Shown: positions 7,966 to 16,500 of the stretch, in pieces
Layout of the letters: each line of letters opens with the position of its first letter
Position numbering within the stretch: position 1 is the stretch's first letter
Program-made: the position numbers and the translations under genes
Assembly (NCBI GenBank): GCA_963779325.1
Contig: CAVZXS010000014.1
Span: 81,357 to 145,356, forward strand
Direction of reading: 5' to 3'
Origin: CAVZXS01 sp963779325
GTDB taxonomy: Bacteria > Bacteroidota > Bacteroidia > Chitinophagales > Chitinophagaceae
Length of the DNA stretch: 64,000 nucleotides
Notes under the pieces: model-generated
Told to the model about the DNA's origin: nothing
Seen by the model: only the letters and a program-made list of their open reading frames with translations
Database searches by the model: none

Positions 7966-10194
7966 TTAAGTATGAGCCGGTTTTTTCAGCCATTCTTTAT
8001 AATTATAAACGGCTTTTATTTCTCCGTAAGAAAAGTTCTCGCCTAATTTTTGTTTTATAGCGGCAGAGCCCGGTTCGGTAGCTTCGTCAATGGCTTTGGA
8101 AATTGTTTCGATTTTTTGTAACGGTACAATTTCTTCGATGGCTATTTCTCCTGTAACAATAAATTCTGATAAATGCCCTTCTATGGTAGTGACAGCCAGT
8201 CCCCGAATTTTTGCTATGTCGGGTATTTTATTTCCTTCTTTAAATAATTGGAGACTTATATTTTTTGTTTCTCCCTTTTTTGGTTTTGCCGCTACGGCAA
8301 CTTCTTCCGCGATTTCTATTACTACTTTTTTTTGCTGCTCCGCTTTGGTTAGTAAATCAGTTGTGTTCTCGCCTTTCATTAATGCTTCGGCTATTTGGCC
8401 TGCCTGAATTAATTGTTGCTGTTTGCGGACAAAAAGCAACTGAAGTTCATGCAAACTTTTTATATACTTTTTTATTCGTTGCTTTACTTTATACTCTGTA
8501 ATATGTTTTTTCAGCGAATCTATTTGTTCGTCAATGCTTTTTAAAAAATATTCATTGGCGGCGGCTATTCTTTCATGCAGTTGTTTGTAGCCATCTTCTT
8601 CGGCATTGGCTATAAGCTGCAGCAATTGTTTCACGAATTTGGCCGCTACTTCATTCAGCGCAGTGTTTTTTAAAATAAACTGATGGGCCCAACTGACCGC
8701 TGCATTTTTCTCAGGTATTTGACGATGCTCATATTCTTCGTAAAACTCTTCCAGTGTTTCGGCTATTTTTGCGGGGTCATAACTTTGCAATAATGAATTG
8801 CTGATAAAAATACGCTGCTCTTTTTGTAAAAATTCATTCAGTTCATCTCCGTTCATTTCTTTTTCTGCAAAACGAAGCACCCTTTCATCGGTGCTTATAC
8901 AATGCGGCTGTATACGACTGTAGAGAATTAAACCGTCGAGAGAGGTTAGCCGGCTGAGTGCTACGTATACCTGCCCGGGTGCGAAGGATTCGCCGGCATC
9001 AATAATAGCTTTCTCAAATGTGAGACCCTGACTTTTATGTATGGTAATGGCCCAGGCTAAGCGAACGGGGTATTGTTTGAAACTGCCCAGTTCTTCTTCA
9101 TCAATAAAGTCTTTTTCTTTATCGTACGTGTATCGAATATTTTTCCAGGTTTCCTTTTCCAGTTCCAATTCATCTTCTTCGCCGGGAAATGAAACAATAA
9201 TTTTTTCGGCGAACAGTTTTTTTACTTTCCCGATTTTTCCGTTGTAGTATTTTCTTGCTTCGCCCTTATCATTTTTTATAAACATGATTTGAGCGCCTTC
9301 TTTCAGCAGCAAAATCAAATCGGCGGGTAATGCTTTCTCCGAAAATTCGCCGGTTACTTCGCCTTTGAATTCGAAAGCTTTTCGAGGCAGTTTATTTAAT
9401 TTATTTTGATTGATTGCATCGGCTTTTGCATTATGCGTAGTAAGTGTTATAAAATTTTCTTCATCTGCCGGTTCGTAACCCGGCCTGTAATGAGTGTGGA
9501 GCTGCTGCAAATCTTCATGCGAAGCATTATTGTTCCGGATGTTATTAAGTATATTGATAAAGCCCGTTTCACTTTGGCGGTATATTTTTTTCAGTTCAAT
9601 CAGCAGCGGTTGCGATTGTTGTATAACCTGCGCATCGAAAAAGAAAGGGCTGTTGTAGTAGGGACTCAATAACTGCCACTCATCGTTTTTTACTACGGGC
9701 GGCAGTTGAAATAAATCGCCAATATATAATACTTGCACACCGCCAAAGGGCTGCAATGGTTGACGACGAAAGTGACGAAGTATAATGTCTACGGCATCCA
9801 GCATATCGGCACGCACCATACTCACTTCATCAATGACCAGTAATTCCAGTTCACGAAGCAGTTCACGTTTTTCACTGTTGAATCGTATGTTTTTAAATAA
9901 AGAATGTTGATCAGTTACATTGCCGCCGTTATTCCACCCCGCTTGCCGTGCAGGTATAAAGGGTCCGAAGGGTAATTGAAAAAACGAGTGCATGGTAACG
10001 CCGCCGGCATTAATAGCCGCTACACCCGTGGGAGCTACTACGGCGATTTTTTTAAAACTGTTTTCTTTTATGTATTTGAGAAAAGTTGTTTTGCCCGTAC
10101 CGGCCTTGCCCGTCAAAAAAATATGCCGGCCGGTTTGATTTACAAACCGTACGGCTAATTGAAATAAATGATTGGACTCATCGTGTAAAGTCAT
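7966..10194 (-). CDS. Pif1/RecD-type superfamily 1B helicase with C-terminal HTH domain
   Basis: A 742-residue protein. The N-terminal part has Walker A GKAGTGKT (29-36), APTGVAAINAGG (motif Ia), Walker B LVIDEVSMV (about 120-128), GDLFQLPPV (motif III) and the late UvrD-type motif AITIHKSQGLTFEKAIID followed by YVALSRL. This is the Pif1-like 5'-3' DNA helicase arrangement. Residues about 480-620 are a helical linker, and the end (about 640-735) contains a helix-turn-helix segment (IPDIAKIRGLAVTTIEGHLSEF) as in HTH_40 helicase-associated domains. Such helicases unwind G-quadruplexes and R-loops or help replication forks. The gene is monocistronic. Confidence 0.9.
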   Translation of the reverse strand: MTLHDESNHLFQLAVRFVNQTGRHIFLTGKAGTGKTTFLKYIKENSFKKIAVVAPTGVAAINAGGVTMHSFFQLPFGPFIPARQAGWNNGGNVTDQHSLFKNIRFNSEKRELLRELELLVIDEVSMVRADMLDAVDIILRHFRRQPLQPFGGVQVLYIGDLFQLPPVVKNDEWQLLSPYYNSPFFFDAQVIQQSQPLLIELKKIYRQSETGFINILNNIRNNNASHEDLQQLHTHYRPGYEPADEENFITLTTHNAKADAINQNKLNKLPRKAFEFKGEVTGEFSEKALPADLILLLKEGAQIMFIKNDKGEARKYYNGKIGKVKKLFAEKIIVSFPGEEDELELEKETWKNIRYTYDKEKDFIDEEELGSFKQYPVRLAWAITIHKSQGLTFEKAIIDAGESFAPGQVYVALSRLTSLDGLILYSRIQPHCISTDERVLRFAEKEMNGDELNEFLQKEQRIFISNSLLQSYDPAKIAETLEEFYEEYEHRQIPEKNAAVSWAHQFILKNTALNEVAAKFVKQLLQLIANAEEDGYKQLHERIAAANEYFLKSIDEQIDSLKKHITEYKVKQRIKKYIKSLHELQLLFVRKQQQLIQAGQIAEALMKGENTTDLLTKAEQQKKVVIEIAEEVAVAAKPKKGETKNISLQLFKEGNKIPDIAKIRGLAVTTIEGHLSEFIVTGEIAIEEIVPLQKIETISKAIDEATEPGSAAIKQKLGENFSYGEIKAVYNYKEWLKKPAHT

Positions 10195-10295
10195 GCCGGA
10201 AAGTTACTGATTAACGCGAAAGAAGCGGTAGTGACCTGAAAATATTTTTTAAAGATTGAATTGCGGCGATTTTCAGTAATGAGAGCGATGATAAA

Positions 10296-10887
10296 TTATT
10301 TTGAATCGGTCCATTTTTTATACACCGGCTGTTGTGCAGGACGATCAGGATCTATTTCTCTCAACGGTTCGCAGGCGGCCCAATTGTCAAACATTTCTTT
10401 CGGTAACTGCTGGTACAATTTCGTGCCTTCTGTTTTCCATTGTATCATTTCATCGCTTACTTCTTTTATTTTTTTTGCTGGATTGCCTGCTATCAAACTC
10501 CTTGACTCAAATATTTCATTCGCTTTTATAAAACTTAAAGCGCCGACTATACATTCATCGCCCAGTACAACATTATCCATTATCACGGCATTCATACCTA
10601 CCAAACAATTTTTACCAATAATTGCACCGTGTATTACTGCACCATGCCCGATATGCGCACCTTCTTTTAATAAAACTGTTACGCCCGGGAAACATATGTA
10701 TGGTACAATTCTCCTGCACATTGCATCCGTCTTCAATAATAATTTGCCCCCAGTCGCCGCGCAGCGCCGCACCCGGGCCTATGTAACAATCTTTGCCAAT
10801 GATTACATTGCCGGTAACTGCAGCCTGCGGATGAATGAAGGAGGATTCATGTATTACAGGGATGTGGTTGTTGAATTTGTAAATCAT
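10296..10887 (-). CDS. paaY: PaaY-like gamma-carbonic-anhydrase-fold protein (frameshifted)
   Basis: Two overlapping frames together give one 196-residue left-handed beta-helix protein. The first frame covers VIHESSFIHPQAAVTGNVIIG to NCTIHMFPG; the second continues VTVLLKEGAHIGHGAVIHG to the C-terminus. The join is at CCCGGGAAA (10684-10692), where one extra base is present. His ligands of the gamma-class zinc site are visible in CTIH and HIGHGAVIH. PaaY proteins are thioesterases of the phenylacetate pathway that relieve CoA sequestration; the adjacent paaI and paaG genes support this name over a general carbonic anhydrase. Total length equals that of known PaaY proteins, so the break is probably a sequence error. 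Confidence 0.8.
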
Positions 10888-10897
10888 AGCCGCTTTT

Positions 10898-11329
10898 TTA
10901 CTCCCCTTTAGGGGACGGGGGTATTAAATTTTTGTCAGTACGGAAACATGTTCCTTTAAACAGCGCTACTATATGTTCCTTTTGATTGGTGATAGTGATA
11001 TGATACAATCCCGTACTTCGGCCGTTGTGCAGTTCTTTTGCTTCGGCGGTTAATACATCGTCTACATGTACAGGCTTAATGAAGTTGATGGAAGTATCCA
11101 ATGCGACAGATAATACATTGCGATTGTTACAAGCGAATGCGAAGGCGCTGTCGGCCAACGAAAAAGGAATACCGCCATGCACAATACCCAAACCGTTAAT
11201 CATTTCTTTGCGGACCGTCATTTTAATTTTACTGTATCCTTCTTTTATGTCCATCACTTCAATACCCAGCCACTGACTGAAGAGATCGTCCTGCATCATG
11301 TGGTGAACAACCTGCTGCGGTGTATGCAT
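10898..11329 (-). CDS. paaI: PaaI family hotdog-fold thioesterase
   Basis: A 143-residue acyl-CoA thioesterase. The family signature HGGIPFSLADSAFAFACN is at about residues 50-67, followed by LDTSINFIKP and the closing strands GRSTGLYHITITN. PaaI hydrolyses ring-hydroxylated phenylacetyl-CoA, a detoxifying or rescue step of the phenylacetate pathway. It lies 10 bp before paaY and 26 bp after paaG in the direction of transcription. The last nine residues (LIPPSPKGE) are encoded by a CCCC/GGGG palindromic repeat and are not part of the normal family, so the original C-terminus may have been replaced by the repeat. Confidence 0.88.
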   Translation of the reverse strand: MHTPQQVVHHMMQDDLFSQWLGIEVMDIKEGYSKIKMTVRKEMINGLGIVHGGIPFSLADSAFAFACNNRNVLSVALDTSINFIKPVHVDDVLTAEAKELHNGRSTGLYHITITNQKEHIVALFKGTCFRTDKNLIPPSPKGE

Positions 11330-11355
11330 AATAATTATTAATTAATAATGATTAA

Positions 11356-12129
11356 TTATTGGCCCTTAAAATTCGGCAATCTCTTTTCCAAAAACGCTTC
11401 TACGCCTTCTTTATAATCTGCGGTAGCTGCCGCTCTTTGCTGCATTACATCTTCATCCTGCAATTGCTCTTCGAAGGCTGTAACAAAAGACATATTCAAT
11501 AATTGCTTGGTATAGGCTAAGCCCTTTGTAGGCATTTGCGAGAGGGTAGCAGCTATCTTCATACTTTCCTCTGCAAAACTTTCATTTCTTAAAACTTTAT
11601 AAATCATTCCCATTTTTTCTGCATCCGCGGCACTTACTTTTTCGCCCAGCATCATTAATGCGCTTGCTTTTTGCCATCCTATTAATCTTGGTAACGTATG
11701 CGTGCCGCCGCTATCGGGTATCAATCCTATTTTACTGAAAGCTTGTATAAAAGATGCCGATTCTGCAGCAACAACTACATCGCAACACAATGCGATATTG
11801 GCGCCGGCACCGGCAGCTACACCGTTAACGGCGGCTACAACAGGTTTTTCTAATTTTCTTATTTGAAAAACAATCGGGTTGTAATGTTCAGATAAAATTC
11901 TTTTCATGCCGGGTCCGTTAGGGTCTGTTACTTCGGCCAAGTCTTGCCCCGCACTAAATGCTTTACCCGCGCCGGTAATGTACACACACCTGACATAAGC
12001 ATTTTTACATTCTTCTAATTTCTCCTGCATCAGCAAAGCCATTTCACGATTAAATGAATTGAGTTTGTCGGGACGATTGAGTGTAATACAAGCGATGGAG
12101 TTTTTTATTTCGAATAAAACAGAAGACAT
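11356..12129 (-). CDS. paaG: Enoyl-CoA hydratase/isomerase, PaaG type
   Basis: A 257-residue crotonase-fold enzyme. Visible are the oxyanion-hole segments ITGAGKAFSAGQDL (about 51-64) and AAVNGVAAGAGANIAL (about 99-114), and the IPDSGGT segment (about 138-144), which holds the Asp used by isomerase-type members such as PaaG (ring-1,2-epoxyphenylacetyl-CoA isomerase) in place of the second hydratase Glu. This and the neighbours paaI and paaY support paaG: it converts the epoxide into the oxepin-CoA that PaaZ would open. A hydratase of the PaaF type cannot be fully excluded. Confidence 0.85.
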   Translation of the reverse strand: MSSVLFEIKNSIACITLNRPDKLNSFNREMALLMQEKLEECKNAYVRCVYITGAGKAFSAGQDLAEVTDPNGPGMKRILSEHYNPIVFQIRKLEKPVVAAVNGVAAGAGANIALCCDVVVAAESASFIQAFSKIGLIPDSGGTHTLPRLIGWQKASALMMLGEKVSAADAEKMGMIYKVLRNESFAEESMKIAATLSQMPTKGLAYTKQLLNMSFVTAFEEQLQDEDVMQQRAAATADYKEGVEAFLEKRLPNFKGQ

Positions 12130-12156
12130 ACATTTATTTTTTTTGCAAGAAATTAT

Positions 12157-12798
12157 TTATACTTCAAAACTTTTTACTTCTATATTTTTCAAGAGGAAAT
12201 TATTTACAGCATCATAATTTCTGTCTGGCGAGCTGATGCGGTATAAATAAACGGCATCGTTTTCTTCCTTCACCGTTTTCATACAACGGAAAGTCATATC
12301 GTTTGATAAAAAGAAAGATTCAAATTCTTCTTTAAAATTATTGCCCGATCCCGCTGTTTTAATCCTGTAATCTTTTACCCGGTGTAACTTGTTGATGAAA
12401 CGTTGCACAGGCTCTAAAACAAATAATGTTATTACAACCATTATCGATACTACAATGGCCAACGGATAATTGTGGTAACCGATTGCCATGCCCAGGGCAG
12501 CAGTTATCCAGATGAGTGCTGCCGTGGTAAGCCCGTTCACCGTAATGCCTTCTTTAAAAATAACACCGGCGCCGATAAAACCGATACCCGTTACAATGTT
12601 ACTCGCTATCCTGTCGGGGCTGGTGCCGTTGCTTTCTTTTGAAAGAATAGTGTACAAACAGGATCCTACACAAATTAATATCATCGTCCTGAAACCGGCG
12701 GGTTTACTGCGGAATTCCCTTTCAAGACCAATGATAGCGCCGATGATGAATGCCGCGGATACCTGTGCGGCTTCTTCGAAGTAAATAGTAAAGTCCAT
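12157..12798 (-). CDS. MgtC/SapB family membrane protein
   Basis: A 213-residue protein. About four transmembrane helices cover the first 125 residues, with the family pattern AAFIIGAIIGLEREFRSKPAGFRTMILICVGSCL and IVTGIGFIGAGVIFKEG. A cytoplasmic ACT-like C-terminal domain of about 85 residues follows. MgtC proteins help survival at low magnesium and modulate ATP synthase in some species. The gene lies 27 bp upstream of paaG on the same strand and may be cotranscribed with it, but has no known place in phenylacetate breakdown; together with the ATPase gene it splits the paa cluster. Confidence 0.88.
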   Translation of the reverse strand: MDFTIYFEEAAQVSAAFIIGAIIGLEREFRSKPAGFRTMILICVGSCLYTILSKESNGTSPDRIASNIVTGIGFIGAGVIFKEGITVNGLTTAALIWITAALGMAIGYHNYPLAIVVSIMVVITLFVLEPVQRFINKLHRVKDYRIKTAGSGNNFKEEFESFFLSNDMTFRCMKTVKEENDAVYLYRISSPDRNYDAVNNFLLKNIEVKSFEV

Positions 12799-12960
12799 AA
12801 ATTAAATTTAGGTAATCTTTATTTATGCGGCATAAGTTTTTTAGTATAAACAATTTTTCCTTAGGTTGTATTTCGCTTTTGTTTTCCCGGTTTCATTTTA
12901 AACCTACGGTCAATGAGCGGGCGTCATGTTGTTATCGGTGGTTCAGGAAAACAGCAGGTC

Positions 12961-12994
12961 AGCGAAATGTGTTTTTTCACACCTGCATTTCGCT
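12961..12994. repeat. AGCGAAAT/ATTTCGCT hairpin repeat, copy A
   Basis: AGCGAAAT (12961-12968) and ATTTCGCT (12987-12994) form a stem; GTG-TTTTTT-CAC extends it inward. This is the first of two copies just upstream of the ATPase gene; the rest of the 265-bp gap before that gene shows no ORF. Confidence 0.75.
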
Positions 12995-13007
12995 AACCTT
13001 CTTTTTT

Positions 13008-13051
13008 AAGTCAGCGAAATCTACTATTTTTATACCACATTTCGCTGACTT
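13008..13051. repeat. AGCGAAAT/ATTTCGCT hairpin repeat, copy B
   Basis: A perfect 13-bp stem AAGTCAGCGAAAT (13008-13020) / ATTTCGCTGACTT (13039-13051). It ends 12 bp before the ATPase start codon, so it lies in or next to that gene's promoter or leader. Confidence 0.8.
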
Positions 13052-13063
13052 AAATTTTACACT

Positions 13064-14416
13064 GTGATCGGAAGGACTGAAGAAATACAAATATTAAACA
13101 ACTTATTGCAATCGGGAGAACCTGAACTGGTAAGCGTTTTGGGTCGCCGTCGTGTGGGCAAAACTTTTTTAATAAGAGAAACTTTCAGAGAAAATATAGT
13201 ATTTGAATTTGTGGGTATACAAAATGGCAGTATGCAGGAACAGCTTAACGGGTTTACTTTTTCTTTGCAACAAACTTTTGGTAAAAACGCCGCACCCAAT
13301 ATAATTACGAACTGGTTACAGGCATTTCAAATTTTAATAGAGCAACTTACCTCAAATAGCAGTAAGAAAAAGCAAGTGGTTTTTATAGATGAATTACCAT
13401 GGATAGCAGGTATAAAACCTGATTTCCTGAAAGCTTTTGGTTTTTTTTGGAACAGCTGGGCAAGTAAAAAAAATAACATTGTAGTGGTTATTTGCGGTTC
13501 GGCCGCATCTTGGATGATAAAGCAAGTTATAAACAATAAAGGCGGCCTGCACAACCGTGTTACAAGACAAATATACTTGCAACCTTTTACCTGTAACGAA
13601 ACAAAACAATACTTGTTGCAAAGGGGCTTGAAATTTAGCGATGAACAAATAACAGAATTGTATATGACCTTTGGCGGCATTCCCTATTACCTGAAACAAA
13701 TAGATAAGGGTAATAGCGTAGCACAAGTCGTGAATAAACTTTGCTTTGAGGAAAAATCACCGTTAAAAAATGAGTTTATTAATTTATACGCCGCTTTATT
13801 TGCAAACCCTGCTAACTATATAGCCGTTATAAAGGCTTGTTATACTAAATGGAAAGGGGTAAGTCATAAGGAGATTGTACAGTTGAGCGGTATAGCAAGC
13901 GGCGGCACACTTACAAAAATTTTGGAAGATTTGGAAATTTCCGGTTTCATAACAGGCTCATCACCTTTTAGCAATATAAAAAAGGAAAGACTGTACAGGC
14001 TTTCAGATGAGTTTTCCTTGTTTTACCTAAAGTTTGTGGACGGCAAAAAGAATACTAATTGGAATTTAATAAGCAAAACTCAGCCTTTTAAACTGTGGCT
14101 GGGTTATGCATTCGAAAATTTTTGTTTTAAGCATATTGATAAAGTAAAACAGAAACTTGGCATTGCCGGCATAGTTACACAACAGTATTCGTACAATATA
14201 AAAAATACGGCAAAAAACAACGGCGGGCAAATAGATTTAATAATAGACAGAAACGATCAATGTATAAACCTCTGCGAAATAAAATACCATGAAAAGCCTT
14301 TTGTAATAAACGCACAATACTCGGCATTGCTGGCGCAAAGGGTGCAAAATTTTAAATGGGAAACAGGAACAAAGAAAACGATATTTATCACTTTTATTTC
14401 AAAAGCAGGCGTGTAA
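13064..14416 (+). CDS. Archaeal-type AAA+ ATPase (ATP-binding protein, DUF234-like C-terminus)
   Basis: A 450-residue protein starting with GTG. It opens with MIGRTEEIQILNNLL and Walker A GRRRVGKTFL, has Walker B VVFIDELPWI and sensor VVICGSAASWM, a winged-helix region near 265-300 (HKEIVQLSGIASGGTLTKILEDL), and ends in a PD-(D/E)XK-like domain with GGQIDLIIDR and INLCEIKYHE. This is the archaeal ATPase_2/DUF234 family, common in Bacteroidota and archaea, with no settled function; the nuclease-like core suggests DNA handling. It is the only plus-strand gene inside the minus-strand paa cluster and is framed by three copies of an AGCGAAAT hairpin (two before, one after), suggesting insertion as a unit. 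Confidence 0.85.
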   Translation: MIGRTEEIQILNNLLQSGEPELVSVLGRRRVGKTFLIRETFRENIVFEFVGIQNGSMQEQLNGFTFSLQQTFGKNAAPNIITNWLQAFQILIEQLTSNSSKKKQVVFIDELPWIAGIKPDFLKAFGFFWNSWASKKNNIVVVICGSAASWMIKQVINNKGGLHNRVTRQIYLQPFTCNETKQYLLQRGLKFSDEQITELYMTFGGIPYYLKQIDKGNSVAQVVNKLCFEEKSPLKNEFINLYAALFANPANYIAVIKACYTKWKGVSHKEIVQLSGIASGGTLTKILEDLEISGFITGSSPFSNIKKERLYRLSDEFSLFYLKFVDGKKNTNWNLISKTQPFKLWLGYAFENFCFKHIDKVKQKLGIAGIVTQQYSYNIKNTAKNNGGQIDLIIDRNDQCINLCEIKYHEKPFVINAQYSALLAQRVQNFKWETGTKKTIFITFISKAGV

Positions 14417-14487
14417 AAAGTACAGGGCATTTAATTGACAATGAAATATTATTGAAAGATTTTTATGCATAATAACCGGTTATGCGC

Positions 14488-14521
14488 AGCGAAATGTGCC
14501 TTTTTATACCCGCATTTCGCT
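14488..14521. repeat. AGCGAAAT/ATTTCGCT hairpin repeat, copy C
   Basis: AGCGAAAT (14488-14495) and ATTTCGCT (14514-14521), followed by GACTTAAA as in copy B. It lies 72 bp after the ATPase stop codon and 58 bp before the end of paaD. Confidence 0.75.
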
Positions 14522-14578
14522 GACTTAAAAAAATTGCAAGAGTAATGCAGCAATAAAAAGCAGTATTATGAAATTGCT

Positions 14579-15098
14579 TTAGTGACATTTAAAATAATCA
14601 AATGGCTCTTCGCAATCATTGCATTGGTAAAGCGCTTTGCAGGCGGTGCTGCCGAATTCACTAATCAATTTTGTGTTGGTAGAATTGCATTGCGGGCATT
14701 CAACGCCGTCTTTCGGAATTGTAAATTTTTTTATCGGGTGATGCTATACCGTATTCTTTTAGTTTTCTTTTTCCTTCTTCGCTCATCCATTCGGTAGTCC
14801 AGGCGGGTGAAAGAACAGGAGTGACTTTAATATTTTTATATCCATGCTCAAGTAACTTCATTTTTATATCCATTGTAATCATGTCCATGGCGGGGCAGCC
14901 GGTATAGGTGGGGGTGATGAAGACGGCCCCCTCTAAATCTCCCCCCAAGGGGGAGACTTGAAGACGCACATCTCTTACAATGCCCAAATCAATTATTGTG
15001 AGAACAGGTATTTCAGGATCAACTACTGTTTCCAGTATCTGCCATATTTTTTTTTCTTCTGACGATGACGATTTAATATTTTGAATAGTTGAGTTCAT
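14579..15098 (-). CDS. paaD: Phenylacetyl-CoA epoxidase subunit PaaD (frameshifted)
   Basis: The first frame gives an MIP18/DUF59 domain: ILETVVDPEIPVLTIIDLGIV, then VFITPTYTGCPAMDMI. It breaks in a run of seven T on the plus strand (14726-14732). The other frame continues with the family's zinc-binding tail: ECPQC, STNTKLISEFGSTACKALYQC, CEEPFDYFKCH, ending at 14579. PaaD is thought to mature the iron-sulfur or di-iron centre of the PaaABCE epoxidase. Residues VSPLGGDLEGA (about 48-58) come from a palindromic repeat at 14925-14959 inserted in frame between a strand and VFITP. The gene lies 24 bp after paaC. Confidence 0.85.
14925..14959 (+). repeat. In-frame palindromic repeat inside paaD
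   Basis: A 35-bp CTAAATCTCCCCCC-AA-GGGGGAGACTT unit preceded by GGCCCC. It is 32 of 35 identical to the copy in paaC (15669-15703) and encodes SPLGGDLEGA. Confidence 0.75.
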
Positions 15099-15122
15099 TT
15101 AAAGCCCTTTAGGAGTCGTGGT

Positions 15123-15977
15123 TTACCATTGAGAGTTTGGATAGGTTCTTTGCATATACTGCAGTTCGGTAAGTATATAACCAAGATGCTCTGTATGCCT
15201 TCCTTCTTTTCCTCCAATTTGGTGAAATATATTTTCAGGAACAGGTAAAGTTGCTTCATCAAAAACTGTTGTTACTTTTTGAAGCCATTCGGTTTGTAAT
15301 AAAGCAAAGTCAATATTATTTTCTTTTTCATAATCAGCCGCAACAAACATTTCGCCTGTATAGCGCCACAACTCATCAAGCGCTTTCAGCATTCTGTTGT
15401 GACTTTCTTGTGTACCATCTCCCAGTCGAATAATCCATTCGCTGCTCCAGCGTACATGGTATTTTATTTCTTTCAATGCTTTGGCAGTAATGGCAGCCAG
15501 TTGTTCGTCTTTGCTGTGTTGTAGTTTTTCAAATAATAAATATTGAAATTGACTGAATAAATATTGGCGCAAGATTGTTTGCCCCCAATCACCGTTGGGT
15601 TGTTCGACTAATAATAAGTTTTTAAATTCTCTTTCGGTTCTTAAATAAGCCAGGGAGTCTTCGGTAGCGGCCCCCTCTAAATCTCCCCCCGGGGGGGAGA
15701 TTTGCGAAATAATCTTTTTATTGATGATATCTGCCGCATACTGATAAAAATTTCTCGATTGCCCCAATATATCTAACGAAATATTAGTGATAGCAATATC
15801 CTGTTCCAATATCGGCCCGTGCCCGCACCATTCTGCATTACGTTGCGCAAGAATGAGTGTAGTGTCGGCTAAATGAAGCAGGAAAGCCTCCCTAAATCCC
15901 CCGATTAATCGGGGGACTTTCGAAGATTCTGATATTTTTAAATTGACTTTGCAGTCTTGGGTTTTTGTTTTCTTCAT
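15123..15977 (-). CDS. paaC: Phenylacetyl-CoA epoxidase subunit PaaC
   Basis: A 284-residue protein of the ferritin-like PaaA/PaaC family; PaaC is the non-catalytic structural partner of PaaA. Recognisable parts are LLHLADTTLILAQRNAEWCGHGPILEQDIAITNISLD, EREFKNLLLVEQPNGDWGQTI, KEIKYHVRWSSEWIIRLGDGTQESH and GRHTEHLGYILTELQYMQR. The usual length is near 250. The excess comes from two palindromic repeats inserted in frame: one near the start (SESSKVPRLIGGF, about residues 16-28) and one in a loop (SPPGGDLEGA, about 95-104). It lies between paaB and paaD with short gaps, in the same operon. Confidence 0.9.
   Translation of the reverse strand: MKKTKTQDCKVNLKISESSKVPRLIGGFREAFLLHLADTTLILAQRNAEWCGHGPILEQDIAITNISLDILGQSRNFYQYAADIINKKIISQISPPGGDLEGAATEDSLAYLRTEREFKNLLLVEQPNGDWGQTILRQYLFSQFQYLLFEKLQHSKDEQLAAITAKALKEIKYHVRWSSEWIIRLGDGTQESHNRMLKALDELWRYTGEMFVAADYEKENNIDFALLQTEWLQKVTTVFDEATLPVPENIFHQIGGKEGRHTEHLGYILTELQYMQRTYPNSQW
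15669..15703 (+). repeat. In-frame palindromic repeat inside paaC (loop copy)
   Basis: GGCCCCCTCTAAATCT, then CCCCCC and GGGGGGG arms, then AGATTT. It encodes ISPPGGDLEGA on the coding strand and is nearly the same sequence as the paaD copy. Confidence 0.75.
15891..15930 (+). repeat. In-frame palindromic repeat inside paaC (N-terminal copy)
   Basis: CCTAAAT, then a perfect 18-nt palindrome CCCCCGATTAATCGGGGG (15898-15915), then ACTTTCGAAGATTCT. The last 15 bases are nearly shared with the paaB copy. It encodes ESSKVPRLIGGF. Confidence 0.7.
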
Positions 15978-16043
15978 TTATAAAATCTTTTCAAATCATT
16001 ATTCTCTTCGTAAGCCCTCCCTCAGGGAGGGTTTGGGTGGGCG

Positions 16044-16469
16044 TTACATATGCTTCACCTCATCAGGTAAATCATAAAAAGTCGGGTGACGGTAAATTTT
16101 ATCAACAGCAGGTTCATATAATTCGCCTGCTTCATCGGGGTTACTTGCGGTTATATATTTACTTTCTACTACCCAAATACTAACACCTTCCTGCCTCCTT
16201 GTATAAACATCTCTTGCATTTTCAATAGCCATTTGCGCATCGGTGGCGTGTAAACTGCCTACATGTTTGTGATCGAGGCCTTGTTTGCTGCGAATGAAAA
16301 CTTCCCAAAGGGGCCACGCGGCCCCACCTAACGAACTACGTTCCTTCCCTTCGCTTTGCTCGGGAACCCCTGAGGGGAGGACTTTCGAAGAATCTTTAAT
16401 TTCTTTACTGCCTCCTTTACTATCGTCGGGTATATCGCCGTAATAAAATTTTCTTATTTGAATCTTCAT
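16044..16469 (-). CDS. paaB: Phenylacetyl-CoA epoxidase subunit PaaB (with long insertion)
   Basis: A 141-residue protein. The family core is intact from WPLWEVFIRSKQGLDHKHVGSLHA through DAQMAIENARDVYTRRQEGVSIWVV to KIYRHPTFYDLPDEVKHM. PaaB is normally about 95 residues and bridges the PaaAC units in the epoxidase. Here residues about 15-53 are extra: DSSKVLPSGVPEQSEGKER and SSLGGAAWPL derive from a palindromic repeat at 16310-16395, and the KIQIRKFYYGDIPDDSKGG start precedes it. Whether the first residues belong to the original N-terminus is uncertain. The gene lies between the four-helix-bundle gene and paaC. Confidence 0.9.
   Translation of the reverse strand: MKIQIRKFYYGDIPDDSKGGSKEIKDSSKVLPSGVPEQSEGKERSSLGGAAWPLWEVFIRSKQGLDHKHVGSLHATDAQMAIENARDVYTRRQEGVSIWVVESKYITASNPDEAGELYEPAVDKIYRHPTFYDLPDEVKHM
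16310..16395 (+). repeat. In-frame palindromic repeat inside paaB
   Basis: GGGGCC/GGCCCC (16310-16325), then CACCTAA, a spacer, CCCCTGAGGGG and GGACTTTCGAAGAATCT. The two ends match the other paa-cluster copies; the 40-bp middle (CGAACTACG...CTCGGGAA) is specific to this copy. Confidence 0.7.
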
Positions 16470-16476
16470 GATTACT

Positions 16477-16500
16477 ACTGATTATTAATTATTGATTATT
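16477..16500. repeat. Left arm of inverted repeat around four-helix-bundle gene
   Basis: A 24-bp arm starting ACTGATTATTAATTATTG. It matches the reverse complement of 16885-16908 at 22 of 24 positions. The four-helix-bundle stop codon lies inside it. Confidence 0.7.

Noticed and set aside
10261..10911. 216-codon plus-strand ORF opposite paaY
   Set aside because: It lies antisense to the conserved PaaY beta-helix codons in both frames; a shadow.
13327..13726. Two minus-strand ORFs opposite the ATPase gene
   Set aside because: They lie fully within the ATPase gene, whose Walker motifs and length are normal; the products show no family features.
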